DNA of 64,000 nt from Anisakis pegreffii (lineage: Eukaryota > Nematoda > Chromadorea > Rhabditida > Anisakidae): the NCBI GenBank assembly GCA_035041965.1, contig JAPYMA010000263.1, positions 165,586 through 229,585 of the forward strand, read 5' to 3'. Below, piece by piece: positions 1 to 9,464 of the stretch (position 1 is the first letter of the stretch; each line of letters opens with the position of its first letter). The notes under the pieces are model-generated. The model was not told the DNA's origin, made no database searches, and was given only the letters and a program-made list of their open reading frames with translations. A program made the position numbers and the translations under genes.

Positions 1-1014
1 TAGCAAACCACTCACGAAGGGAGCGCTTCAAAAGAGTTAACAGTGGAGTTAGATTTCTTTGTGATTTAGTGTTATAACCCTCTCCCGTTCATCGAATCAC
101 AGGGGTATATTGCTGACTTGCTTGAAGCCGACTACCCAAACAGGATATCCATTAAAACATTCCCACAGACCGAGATTTTAGACTTTTGTTTCCCAGGCTT
201 ACCCCATTCTTAGGCTTACCTTCATTTCAACAGTATTAGAAATTCACTTCAGTTACTATTCTCGCATGTTGGCAGCGATACTCGAACGATATCATTCGAT
301 GGTATTTTATCAATATCATTCGTTCAGAAGGAGAAATAATCTGAATCGCATCAAAAATCTCCTGATAAATAGTCTTAACATTAAAAAATCAAACACACAA
401 AAATTCGAGTAAGCAAAGATTATATTCTTATGGTGTCTCCATCAAAAACCCACTTCAGCACTGATAACATCACCGTATCAAACCAACTTTAACAGCAATC
501 GAATGCTGCTTCAATCATGTAGTAACATCTTTCACCACATTAGTAGACAAATTTACTCGTTCACATTTTGTAGTACAGTTGCATTCAGTTCCTGTTTTTG
601 CGATCTGCTGGAGGATAATTCTGTGCAGAAATTCAAGGCTGAATAAGTTATCAGATGAACACGGAGAACAACAGCAATCAGAAGAGCAATCCTCTCAGCA
701 CGGATAGAAGATTAAAATCTGTCACTACGGCAACAGTACAAATGGTGTTCGTTGAGCTGGGCACATCTCGACGGAAAGCCAATCGCAAACTCAATAAGCT
801 GTGACTTGGGCTGACGTCTAGAGTGAGATCGGATGGGGTGTACACACACACCATTCAGGGAATGTGTTGAATCGTATCAATGCTCCTCAATGGATCTTCT
901 TCGTTCACGCAGTCATGCAATTTTCAGAATGCTCACGCACCGTTAGACCACCTTAGCCCTAAGTTGAATGACTATATGCCTGAATTCAAGCTCATCTTGG
1001 AATGTAATAATGTG

Positions 1015-2615
1015 CAACACTGATGGGAACATCAATACAATGCTTCTGATGTCTATTTCTCCAACGCTGAGCAAGATCCTTTGAGCATTCAAATGGTTTC
1101 ACACCGTCAAGTAGATTTTATCAAAGACTAGCAAAATAAACCAGATGCGTAATTCAATCAATGCTGAAACATCGGTATATTGTACTTTAACCTCTTTTTG
1201 AATGGATAATGAGTGCGGTAGTGAAACTATGGCATTGCAGGGGGGGGGATGATTTTGATAGAATTCATTTATTCAGTTGGTTTGTTACTTTATTGATTCG
1301 TCTGATTGCGATACATTTATTATCGTTACGGTTACCGTATTATTTTCAAAATAAATCCAGAACATTCGAGTTTTCATTGTTGTAAGGCAACGATTGCTAT
1401 TTCAGGCGCTCAGCGAATTAATAAGCGAACAGTGCCATAAAGGAAATACATAAAAAGGAATACCTCGAAGGAGGAATACATAAAAGGAAATACATAAAAA
1501 AGAGAAATGCATAAAAAATTTTATCAAACTCAATCAATGAAAAGACAGTAAAACCTTTTCTAAATTTCATTGAGAGGTCTGTGACAAGTTATTATTATCA
1601 TTATTCCCTATTCTTATTCTCATTGCTGTTGAAACATGCGTATCTCAGTGATAATTCACAATTTGATCTCACGATAAGACTTTCAAGATGCCTTCATCGA
1701 AACCAACTACATCGCTGATAGCAATGTAATACTATACGAACGTTATCAACAATAATGATAATAATAATTATTATTATAACTATATTTATTCGCATGACAA
1801 TATGTATAACAGAGTTCAGCGGCGAATATACTGCCCTAATTCTTGCTGGGCACAAAGAAAGGATTGAAAGAAGACAGAAGAGAACAACAATTCAAATGCA
1901 TTATCATACAATGGCATATCAGCGAATACATATCAGCGAATCAGTCTTTATTTGTAGCATAACATATTTGTAACCGTATTTATAACATAACATGACTCAA
2001 CATAACATTTCTTCGCATAGCAATGAAATGTGAGAAGTTATGTAATGGCAACGGCATATCGGCATATCTAAAAATGGCAACGGCATATCTAAAACTGTCG
2101 GCTATTGCTGGCGAGAAATTATAATTTATAATTCCTTAGAAACTGATGAATCAACTAACGAATGCCTTTCCAATTTGCGATTTAAAAAACGTTCATTCGA
2201 CTGAGATTATGCACATTGAAGGACTTTGATCCTGAGGTCTATTTCTCTGGAATATGGTAATATTCACTGTGTGTTCAAACGATTTCACATCGTCAAGAAC
2301 ATCTTATCAGAGACTGGCAAAATGAGCCAAATGGACAATTTAATCAGTGATATAATTTCATTATACTGCTTTGTTGCATGGATAATGAAACAGTCGCACT
2401 GCGAAGAGTGATTCTGATGGGATTCGTTGATTCATATGATTCGTTAATTTATTGGTTCGTCTGATTGTGATTCACTTGCGTGGGAATCGTTATGGTCATC
2501 ATGCATTTCTTTTAAATCAAGAACATTCGAGCTTTCATTGGTATATGGCATCGATTCGAAAAGCTAAATACCGCTAAAAGTTCAAGATTTAAGCGGATTA
2601 ATAAGCGAACAAGAC
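1015..2615. repeat. Diverged direct duplication, ~420 bp, two copies
   Basis: Two stretches, about 1015-1440 and 2195-2615, share the same order of matching blocks: a 'gtctatttctc' block, a 'tttcacaccgtcaag / tttcacatcgtcaag' block, 'ggataatga', 'ttcgtctgattg', 'gaacattcgag' and a final 'attaataagcgaac'. The copies are clearly related but contain many substitutions and indels, so this is an old duplication or two copies of one mobile repeat. Between them lies a short AT-rich minisatellite (about 1440-1510) with a 'ggaaatacataaaa' unit. No coding potential was recognised from 1 to about 2950. Confidence 0.6.
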
Positions 2616-2794
2616 AGCACCTTGAAACTGTATTTGAAAAGAAGAAAAAATATGTGAAATTTTATACAGCTAAACTAATTACTAACATGACAATAGAATT
2701 TTCGAACATTTTGTTGAGAAGATTGCGGGAAACGAAATTTTTTTATTGTACAATGCGATTTGAACATCTGATAAACTGATTTCTCTATTCCAGT

Positions 2795-2925
2795 TAAACA
2801 GTTCTATTCCTGTTCTGTTCCATGGAATGGAATAGAACGGCTCGCAAATGAGGACGGAACAGTTTGGACCAGAATAAAGCCGTTTTTGAGCCCAAAAGAA
2901 CAGAATAGAACAGTTTTCAAAAAAG
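2795..2925. repeat. 'GTTCTATTCC'-type repeat cluster with local inverted copies
   Basis: The motif GTTCTATTCC and its reverse complement GGAATAGAAC occur several times within about 130 bp, including a pair flanking the centre 'tgttctgttccatggaat'. A second cluster 'agaacagaatagaacag' follows. This has the look of a terminal or sub-terminal part of a short mobile repeat, but I could not define ends or a target-site duplication. Confidence 0.35.
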
Positions 2926-2954
2926 TGGTATAGAGACATCACTAGTTATAATTA

Positions 2955-3285
2955 ACCTTAGCTTGAAATTCCACCAACATATCTCCAATTTAGTCAAAGA
3001 AGCGAACACCCGAGCATCTTTCATATGCAGATCCGGTGATTTATCTCTAATAAGCAGATTATTTGCAACCTATGTTCGTCCACTTCTAGAATACGCCTCG
3101 TCCCTCTGGTTCCCCTGCGATCCACACAAGACATACAGAATATTAATATTATTGAAAATGTTCAAAAAAGATACACCCGTTACATCATCAAGAAAAATTG
3201 CGGAAATTTGTGGAAAACGGGAGAAGAAAGAAAAAAATGAGAGAAAAAAAATTGTGGCGAAAAATTCGTCGCAGTCGATGGTTAT
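2955..3285 (+). mobile_element. LINE (non-LTR retrotransposon) reverse-transcriptase remnant
   Basis: Translation gives a stretch beginning KFHQHISNLVKEANTRASF and continuing with a TYVRPLLEYASSLW motif. This is the hallmark of the region just after the catalytic core of jockey/CR1-like LINE reverse transcriptases (usual form YVRPILEY.S..W.P). After about 3150 the homologous reading continues in another frame as IENVQKRYTRYI, matching the family's 'IE.VQRR.TR.I'. The copy therefore carries a frameshift. The catalytic domain, endonuclease and tail are absent. It is a dead fragment. Family-level assignment is firm; the exact clade is not. Confidence 0.75.
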
Positions 3286-3335
3286 AATCCAATGCGGAAG
3301 CATTGGATTATAACCATCGACTGCGACGAATTTTT
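3260..3335. repeat. Perfect 36-bp inverted repeat with 4-nt loop
   Basis: Bases 3260-3295 are the exact reverse complement of 3300-3335, separated only by GGAA. The left arm begins AAAAATTCGTCGCAGTC and ends TCCAATGC. The perfection stands out beside the decayed LINE sequence next to it. It is either a very young fold-back or a fold-back artefact of sequencing or assembly. Confidence 0.85.
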
Positions 3336-3488
3336 GTTGGAATTTTATGATTTGAAGGCAACTACTTTCTTGAACATCAAATCAGATACGATTCAATTAC
3401 TCCAAAATACAACTACACTTCATTCACAAATTGAAAATTTTAAAGAAATTCAAAATTTTGATCCAATTGTTGGATGACAGATCAACAT

Positions 3489-3627
3489 ACTAGTGCTCGT
3501 TTGTGATGTCATCACACCGTTCGTATCATCACAAACGAGTTGCTTGTGATGATACGAGTCGGACGTATGTACACGTGAGGTACCGAGTTTAGAAGTTCAC
3601 AGATTCAATCAAGAATCGAGCACTAGT
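3489..3627. repeat. Short inverted-repeat element, 139 bp
   Basis: The ends ACTAGTGCTCG (3489-3499) and CGAGCACTAGT (3617-3627) are perfect 11-bp inverted repeats. Inside are two further overlapping inverted pairs built from CTCGTTTGTGATG and CATCACAAACGAG, and from CGTATCATCACAA and TTGTGATGATACG. No flanking target-site duplication was found. The right end overlaps the stop codon of the fukutin-like gene on the minus strand. Confidence 0.5.
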
Positions 3628-5291
3628 GTGTTTGGTAAGCTTGCTTCAATTCCTCATCACTATACGTTCCAGTCACCTCGACGTTATGTGGCGATGAGTT
3701 CCAGGTATAATCCGATGAATCCCAATTTTTTGTCCAACTTTCACCGTAATCCGCCTAAATGCAGTCAAATTACCGAGAAAATTATATGAATGAAATAGTC
3801 TTAATATGAAGTTATAGGAGTCGTTTGAATGCATTCGATATTTTTTAAGTGATAGCATCATGTTGATGAATTCCAGAACATTTTCTCGTTGTGTTCATCG
3901 GAACAAAATGGAAAATATTTTGTTGACTACAAGATATCTTGTTCTCATTCGTTGAACGATTTCGGGCTGTGCACTGATTGTGAGTTTTCGCATGGGCATT
4001 GATATCAGCACATGATGCGCTGAAAAGTTAAAACTGGAAATGAGTATTTTCATAGATGAAAGGACTCACTCGTAAGATGCTAATGGCATTACAAGGTACA
4101 TACATCAAATGATCCAAAAGCACTGTAGCGCACGCTTTCTTTGTGAGAGGATAAACGAATCTGCAAAGGTGGTTGCTTGAAATCTATTAATATCACATGA
4201 TTATTTGATGCATATATCATAAAGCTCTGCTATGTTACTCTATCATTCACTAATAAGCCATATTCCAAATTGATATCAGCTATCAATGATTTGATAACGG
4301 AATGAAACTTGCTTGTGGCACAGTGTCTGAGCAGTTTTTTTCAGTTACAAGAAGTTTTTGAACGATCAATATGCTCACCGATATCGCTGTTTTCCACCAA
4401 GACCACCTATCCATGAGCTGTTATGATCATTATACAAGAAGAAAATGTCCACAGGCGTTTCATTTAAGAGCACTTTAAGTTCGAGTAACGCCTCTGGCTA
4501 AAAGTAACCTTTCTGCTAGAAGAAACGCGTACACTGCTGTCTGACCGAACAATTCCATACATTAGTTCGAAATTCGGTCGGAGTTCTTTTTAGAATCATT
4601 CAGGAAAGTTTAAAGATCCATAAAAGACGATTGTATATAAACCTTATTGAGACGTTCGTGCATTCGCATGAAATCCGTCTTCTGAATATCTTCAATCATA
4701 CCGTCGTAGTATTCACTGGCAAAGAATGCGAAATCGATGCCAGTTGTATGACGAATGAAGCCGCATTCTCTCATCCAACCTGCAATCAAAATCATTTGAT
4801 GAATATTTGAACATTTCTTTGGAATGATTTCGTCATGTTGTACATTGAAATATTATTATATCATGTCTACATCACTTATACCTTCACTATCGTTTTGTCG
4901 TTACTAAAATCGTTGTATACATATTTATTCCCACAGAAAGCAATGAAACCTAAAAGAGTTCCACCATTCAGCATCGGTGTTGCGCCATGCACCATTGCCC
5001 AATTCCTTAGTTTGCTCAATGAAACGATGACGTTAGGAGCAAAATTTGGTTCATTCTTGAAAACTTGGGGATATTGTTGTCGAAATTGAAGGGACATTTG
5101 CCGATCGCAGGCAATGAATCGACTCCTGAGCATCGCACGTATGAATAATAGATCATTCTTCGGTATTTGAAGTGTGGCATTGTTCACAGTTGCAGGAATA
5201 GTTTCAAACCTAAAGAATTGTTGGAATTTTTCTCCAGCGACAGAGGTGAAAACGGAACTGATTTGGTCCATCCGGGAATAAAAAAACAATC
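3623..5291 (-). CDS. Fukutin/LicD-like family protein (5' end not resolved)
   Basis: This is a minus-strand gene with five exons that join in frame: about 5291-4950, 4779-4643, 4497-4379, 4160-4070 and 3754-3623 (TAG). The protein carries the fukutin/LicD pattern in order. LNGGTLLG|GWMRECGFIRHTT is followed by IDFAFF; then PVDIFFLYND.NSSWIGG; then a block with PLTKKAC and HLMYVPCN; then ADYGESWTKNWDSSDYTW. Known members sit in the Golgi or ER and transfer phosphorylated sugars or related groups, as in glycosylation of alpha-dystroglycan; nematodes have several uncharacterised copies. The usual metal-binding D-x-D after the histidine/threonine stretch reads G-I-D here, so the first Asp appears lost. 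The first visible exon has possible starts at an ATG at 5271 or at upstream acceptors. A membrane anchor was not found, so an upstream exon is likely. Substrate is unknown. Confidence 0.8.
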
Positions 5292-5891
5292 TTATTGCTT
5301 ATCTAGTTTAATCAATTTGAGATATTCCGCTCTGATTGAACCATTCAGTCACAATTCAGAATTTAATTCAACTAAATCAGAGTCGCCCAATGAGCACGTT
5401 GGAGGAATATCAGTGGCTTCTTAAATAGCGTGAATGTGTTCCATAAAAAGTAAATGATTTGGGTGATAAAAATGCGTGAGTAATGTTGGTTTGATACGAT
5501 TAAATAATCGAATGACTCGAGCATATTCCAAATACAATCAGTCGACGATATTACAGATCGGAACTAATATTAGCAGCATTCTCGTTACAAGCTTCAGTGA
5601 TATGTTGTGTCTGCTAAAGGGAATATTTATTTATTAAATTCTTATGAAAACTGTGCTTTTCACATAGCTGAAAGTTAAACAGTTGCAATAACGTTTCGTT
5701 GCAAATGATTAATCCAGATTGATACGGCAAAAGCAACTGGAACATATGAAATGTTGCCGTCAAAAGGTTGTGGGGGGAAATCAGTAAGGAGGACACCAAC
5801 AACGTGATGAAGACCTGTTGCATTCACCCGTCCATTTACGCACTAGGAAACGCCGCATCATAGACAGTGACGTTCTATGCGGAGCTGATGT

Positions 5892-5969
5892 GCGAGCACG
5901 AGGAATTGAACCACGCCTTCGTCGAGTGGCAACGAAGACCACTACCACTGCACTAAACCACATCTTTAG
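5892..5969 (-). repeat. tRNA-like sequence, probable SINE head or tRNA relic
   Basis: On the minus strand there is a box A-like TAGTGCAGTGG (5945-5955) and a box B-like GGTTCAATTCC (5902-5912), spaced about as in a tRNA. The flanks GATGTG and CACATC could pair as a short acceptor stem. The region is 78 nt long, the D-arm spacing is off, one T-stem pair is lost, and the anticodon arm (CTTCGT/ACGAAG) has an oversized loop. I therefore read it as a tRNA-derived repeat rather than a working tRNA. Confidence 0.4.
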
Positions 5970-6204
5970 AACTTTGATGTGTTCAAGACCCAACACACAA
6001 GTTGATATTTTAGCGAATCGTATCTATTGCAGAGTTAGAGTCCCAATCGAATTTCTGCAAATCTTTCAGTGTATGAGCAATTTACCGGTTAAATAATCAC
6101 ATGATAAGTCCTGATGGCACAGATTATTGCCATACGGTTGTTGCTGATGATTTCATTTATCACTGCAATTCATTGTTCTTATCAGCACACATCAGCAATC
6201 CTTG

Positions 6205-7465
6205 TAGTTTTTAGTACGGGTACATATTAGTACATTTACGTGGTGATTTGATTACAGGCAAGAATTCCATGAAGTATTTGGCTTTGGTTTTAGAACTTTT
6301 GAAGAACTTTTTAGAACATTTACATTTTTTTATAGTCGAGATAATTGCACATAGGATAGTTGTTGACACCGTGAGTCGTCATTGCATTTCAGACCTTAGC
6401 AGCAGAAATTAGCAATTTACTGACTTTATCAATATGAAAAGAGGGACCAGCCAGGGGATGCGACATCACGGTAACTGTTCAACGCCTATCTGCAGACGAT
6501 ATTTGAGTGGTTGAACTGGCAAAATAAGAGCATCAAAATTTATGGAAAAATATCAAGCAATCTCAGAGTTGCTGATTACATTGTCATAATTATACAAAAC
6601 TGAAACCAACTGAAGATAATGCTGAAAGATCTCACTTGGGAAAGTACCAAAATTGCACTGAAGTTCAACGTCACTAAAACGAAGATCATAACAAACCGTA
6701 TGATCAAATCATCGATCACTATTGACGGAAATGTTGTCAAAGAACTCACCGAGTTCACATACCTCACACATCGCATCTCTCTTTTGTTGTACTTCGTCTC
6801 ACCCTATCTCTCATTTGTGTGGTATTACATTTTCATTCCGCGTCTACTCAGCTGCATTATTTCTCGTGGTGAATGCATCAGTATTTTGCAACAGTGTAAT
6901 TAAGTATTATGATTTTAAGGTGAACATTATGACATATGTTTTGGTTTATGATTTTATTGGCCCTAAAGAAGGCCGTTGGGTTTAGGTTTTTTGATGGCCC
7001 TAGAGAGGGCTGTTGGCTTTGTAAAATGTGCAAGGGAAAGGAAAATTAATTGGACAACAAAGATAGCAATAATGGACAATAAGAACTGGGCAAAGAGGTG
7101 CACAGAGTGGCTGTCTAGAATCGAAAGAGGAAGTCGGGTCGACCTGAAATGAGATTGCGACAAAATATATGCAAAATGCGGGCAAAAGATGGATGCGAAG
7201 GGCAATTAAGTTTGGTAACAGTGATTACAACGATCTTGAAGAGTCTCGTATGCGAAACGCACATTGATCAGCTGATCGTGAGTAAATAAGCGTACAGAAA
7301 TATAAAATAAATCGGCAAACATCAACACTTGTAGTTTTTACCATGCATGCATATTCGTTTATTTACTTATTGTTAATAATTTGATTACAGGGAAGAATTC
7401 CATGAAGTTTGTGGTTTCAGTTCCAAAATTTTTCGGAACTGAGGATCATTCACATTTTTATATTC
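6205..7465. repeat. Direct duplication of ~130 bp flanking the LINE remnant
   Basis: Segments at about 6205-6340 and 7328-7465 match over 'ttgtagtttt', 'gatttgattacagg.aagaattccatgaagt' and 'gaact....acatttttata'. They lie on both sides of the second LINE fragment. They could be copies of one repeat, or parts of one element interrupted by the LINE. Confidence 0.5.
6610..7265 (+). mobile_element. RTE-type LINE remnant (reverse transcriptase and C-terminal part)
   Basis: At 6619-6780 the translation ESTKIALKFNVTKTKIITNR, then ITIDGNVVKELTEFTYL, matches RTE/BovB-like reverse transcriptases (usual: ...GL.IN..KTK.M.N......IDG..IE.V..Y.YLG). Further on, about 7030-7140, RERKINWTTKIAIMDNKNW resembles the downstream 'R....WTT......' stretch. 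From about 7165 the tail 'NAGKRWMRRAIK...LEESRMRN' resembles the terminal 'AG..W.R.A.DR..W..LEEA' block and needs a frame change. Several frameshifts and missing parts show a dead copy. Confidence 0.7.
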
Positions 7466-7871
7466 ATCAGAGGCGATCGCTTCACAGTTTGTGAGGCGAT
7501 TTTATTAGGTAATTGTAAGTAAATTGTTAGAAAGGTAAAACTTTATTCGATTGAAACCGTTGGTATAAATATTGGCTCGTGGATAATATTGGTCATTTCA
7601 TTCAACAAATGACAGATGATATGGTCGATGAATTTTGCACTGAAGCATTGTGATCGTGATCTGATATTATATGTGAATGTGTTCAGTGCTTATCATACGT
7701 ACCCAGTCGCAGTACTGATTGCCTTATTTCTCACTTATGAGTACAGCAACAATTTCAACTTTATTATTAGCAGAAGTGTCACGTGACAAGATTATGATAG
7801 TTGTTTCAAAATCTCCTTCAGTTTATCGCTGTTAATGGGTCAAAGTAAGAATCATTCTCGAGCACATCCAC

Positions 7872-8450
7872 CGCATAGCACAGCGGGAAGTCGACGAAAA
7901 ACACATGGCAATTCTGAAAATTCCAGTGACTCGCAACCGAAAAAGGTCACTCTTTGCACTCTCACATTGCTAGACACGAATTCCATGATGTTAACGCTTG
8001 ACAACGAAATGTAATCATGTCCGAATTCAGCAATTCCCTGCAGATGTAACGAAATCTTATGATTATAATGAAAGAAAATTTCTTCCCATTGACTTAGAAA
8101 TATTTTCCGAATTCTGATCATTTCCGGTCAATCTCCTTAGTTTACGACGTTGTTTATTCCATCAATCTGTTTGCCACTTTCGAAACTTTGAAGTCATTAG
8201 GCTCTTGTTTTTTTTCTGGCACTGTAGTTTCAAACTGAATCATTTTTGTGACCATTTCATATTCAGAGTGGTCGAAAAGGAACAAAGAGGAAAATCCGGA
8301 AAAGTGGGTTCACGCTCTTTGGAATGATGTACTCTAAATGGATGAGTTCACACGTTGAATGATCTAGCTTAGAGTTCAGCAATAAACACTCCAATAGCTC
8401 TTCGGATGTTTGACGAAGAGCGTAACTAACTTCGTAGATGAACAAACAGG
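7872..8450 (-). CDS. Unrecognised minus-strand gene, two internal exons
   Basis: Two exon-like ORFs on the minus strand have good splice sites and join in phase: 8450-8314 (acceptor ..CTTCAG, donor GTGAAC) and 8037-7872 (acceptor ..CATCTGCAG, donor GTGGAT). The joined product reads EVSYALRQTSEELLECLLLN..., then HSTCELIHLEYIIPKS, GIAEFGHDYISLSS and NVRVQRVTFFGCESLEFSEL. The alternating Leu/Val pattern is a little like the leucine-rich part of nematode F-box proteins, but I cannot match it to a family. First and last exons were not identified. It could be a decayed gene. Confidence 0.35.
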
Positions 8451-9068
8451 CTGAAGTTTCTTCTCAATTGACACATAAAGACACCGTCATAATCTCAGTC
8501 GAAAAAATTATTCGCTAAGAAAAGTCACTAAAGCAGAATTGATGAATATCAGCTGGTTATTCAGTTGCTGAATTCCAGAAAAACAAACGTTACGAGAGGA
8601 AATAGAAACTGCGAAAGAGAAGTCAACAATATCACGGCATATTCCCCATGGTAAACCACAATCGAAACAAGATGAAAAGGTGGTCATGTTTTAGGGATTG
8701 TCGTTGCTCATTATTAATGCTACACAAGTCGATCATTATCTCACCGTGAATTACCTTGAAAATAAGAACAACTATAACATCACTTCAACGGCACGTTTGC
8801 TACATACAGATGAAACGGATCCGAAACTGAATGATTTGAAATATGGAAATGATAGTTTTGATTCTAATTGTAAGTTACTTATCAGAAATTGGGGCAATCA
8901 CGGATAAATATGAATTGATCATTACAGGATCAGAAAAATGGCGACAGAAAAAAAACGCAACATAGAAAGTTGACTAAAAAGGATAGGCCAAAATTAACGG
9001 AAGGCACTGAAATTCGATGTAATGAGGGCATGTCAGTGATTTCCTTACTAAGTTTACCAGAAAAAACC

Positions 9069-9360
9069 GTGACCGCTCAATCTTCCTAAAGACATTTAGC
9101 CTAACGACAGTTTGCCTAAAGACGCGTGGCCTACGGACAGTTTGCCTAAGGAACAGTTTTTGCCTAACTGACAATTTGCCGAACGGACTTTTTGCCTACG
9201 GTCATTTTGCCTAACGCACAGTTTCGCTAACTTATGGTATTTTAATGGATATTTCGCCTAACAGGCGAACTGCTCCTTAGGCAAACTGTCCGTTAGGCAA
9301 TGTGTCTTTAGGCAAACTGCCGTTAAGCTGAATGCCTTTAGGCAGATTGACCGGGCACCG
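9069..9360. mobile_element. hAT-like palindromic-array element, copy 1
   Basis: The left half repeats a degenerate 16-bp unit of the form GCCTAACGGACAGTTT. The right half repeats its reverse complement AAACTGTCCGTTAGGC. The two meet at a spacer containing 'cttatggtattttaatggatatttcgcc'-like sequence. The ends are GTGACCGCTCAATC and GATTGACCGGGCACCG. Flanks AAAAAACC and AAAAACAA agree at 6 of 8 bases, a possible worn 8-bp target duplication. There is no coding capacity. It ends about 100 bp before the first visible kinase exon. Confidence 0.75.
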
Positions 9361-9464
9361 AAAAACAATGCAACATTCCTTTTTCTACATTAGAAAAGCT
9401 TACTTGTTCGGATCAAACGATTCCACTCTGCGCAGGAATTGCTTTCAATCGTGCATCTTTCCAG

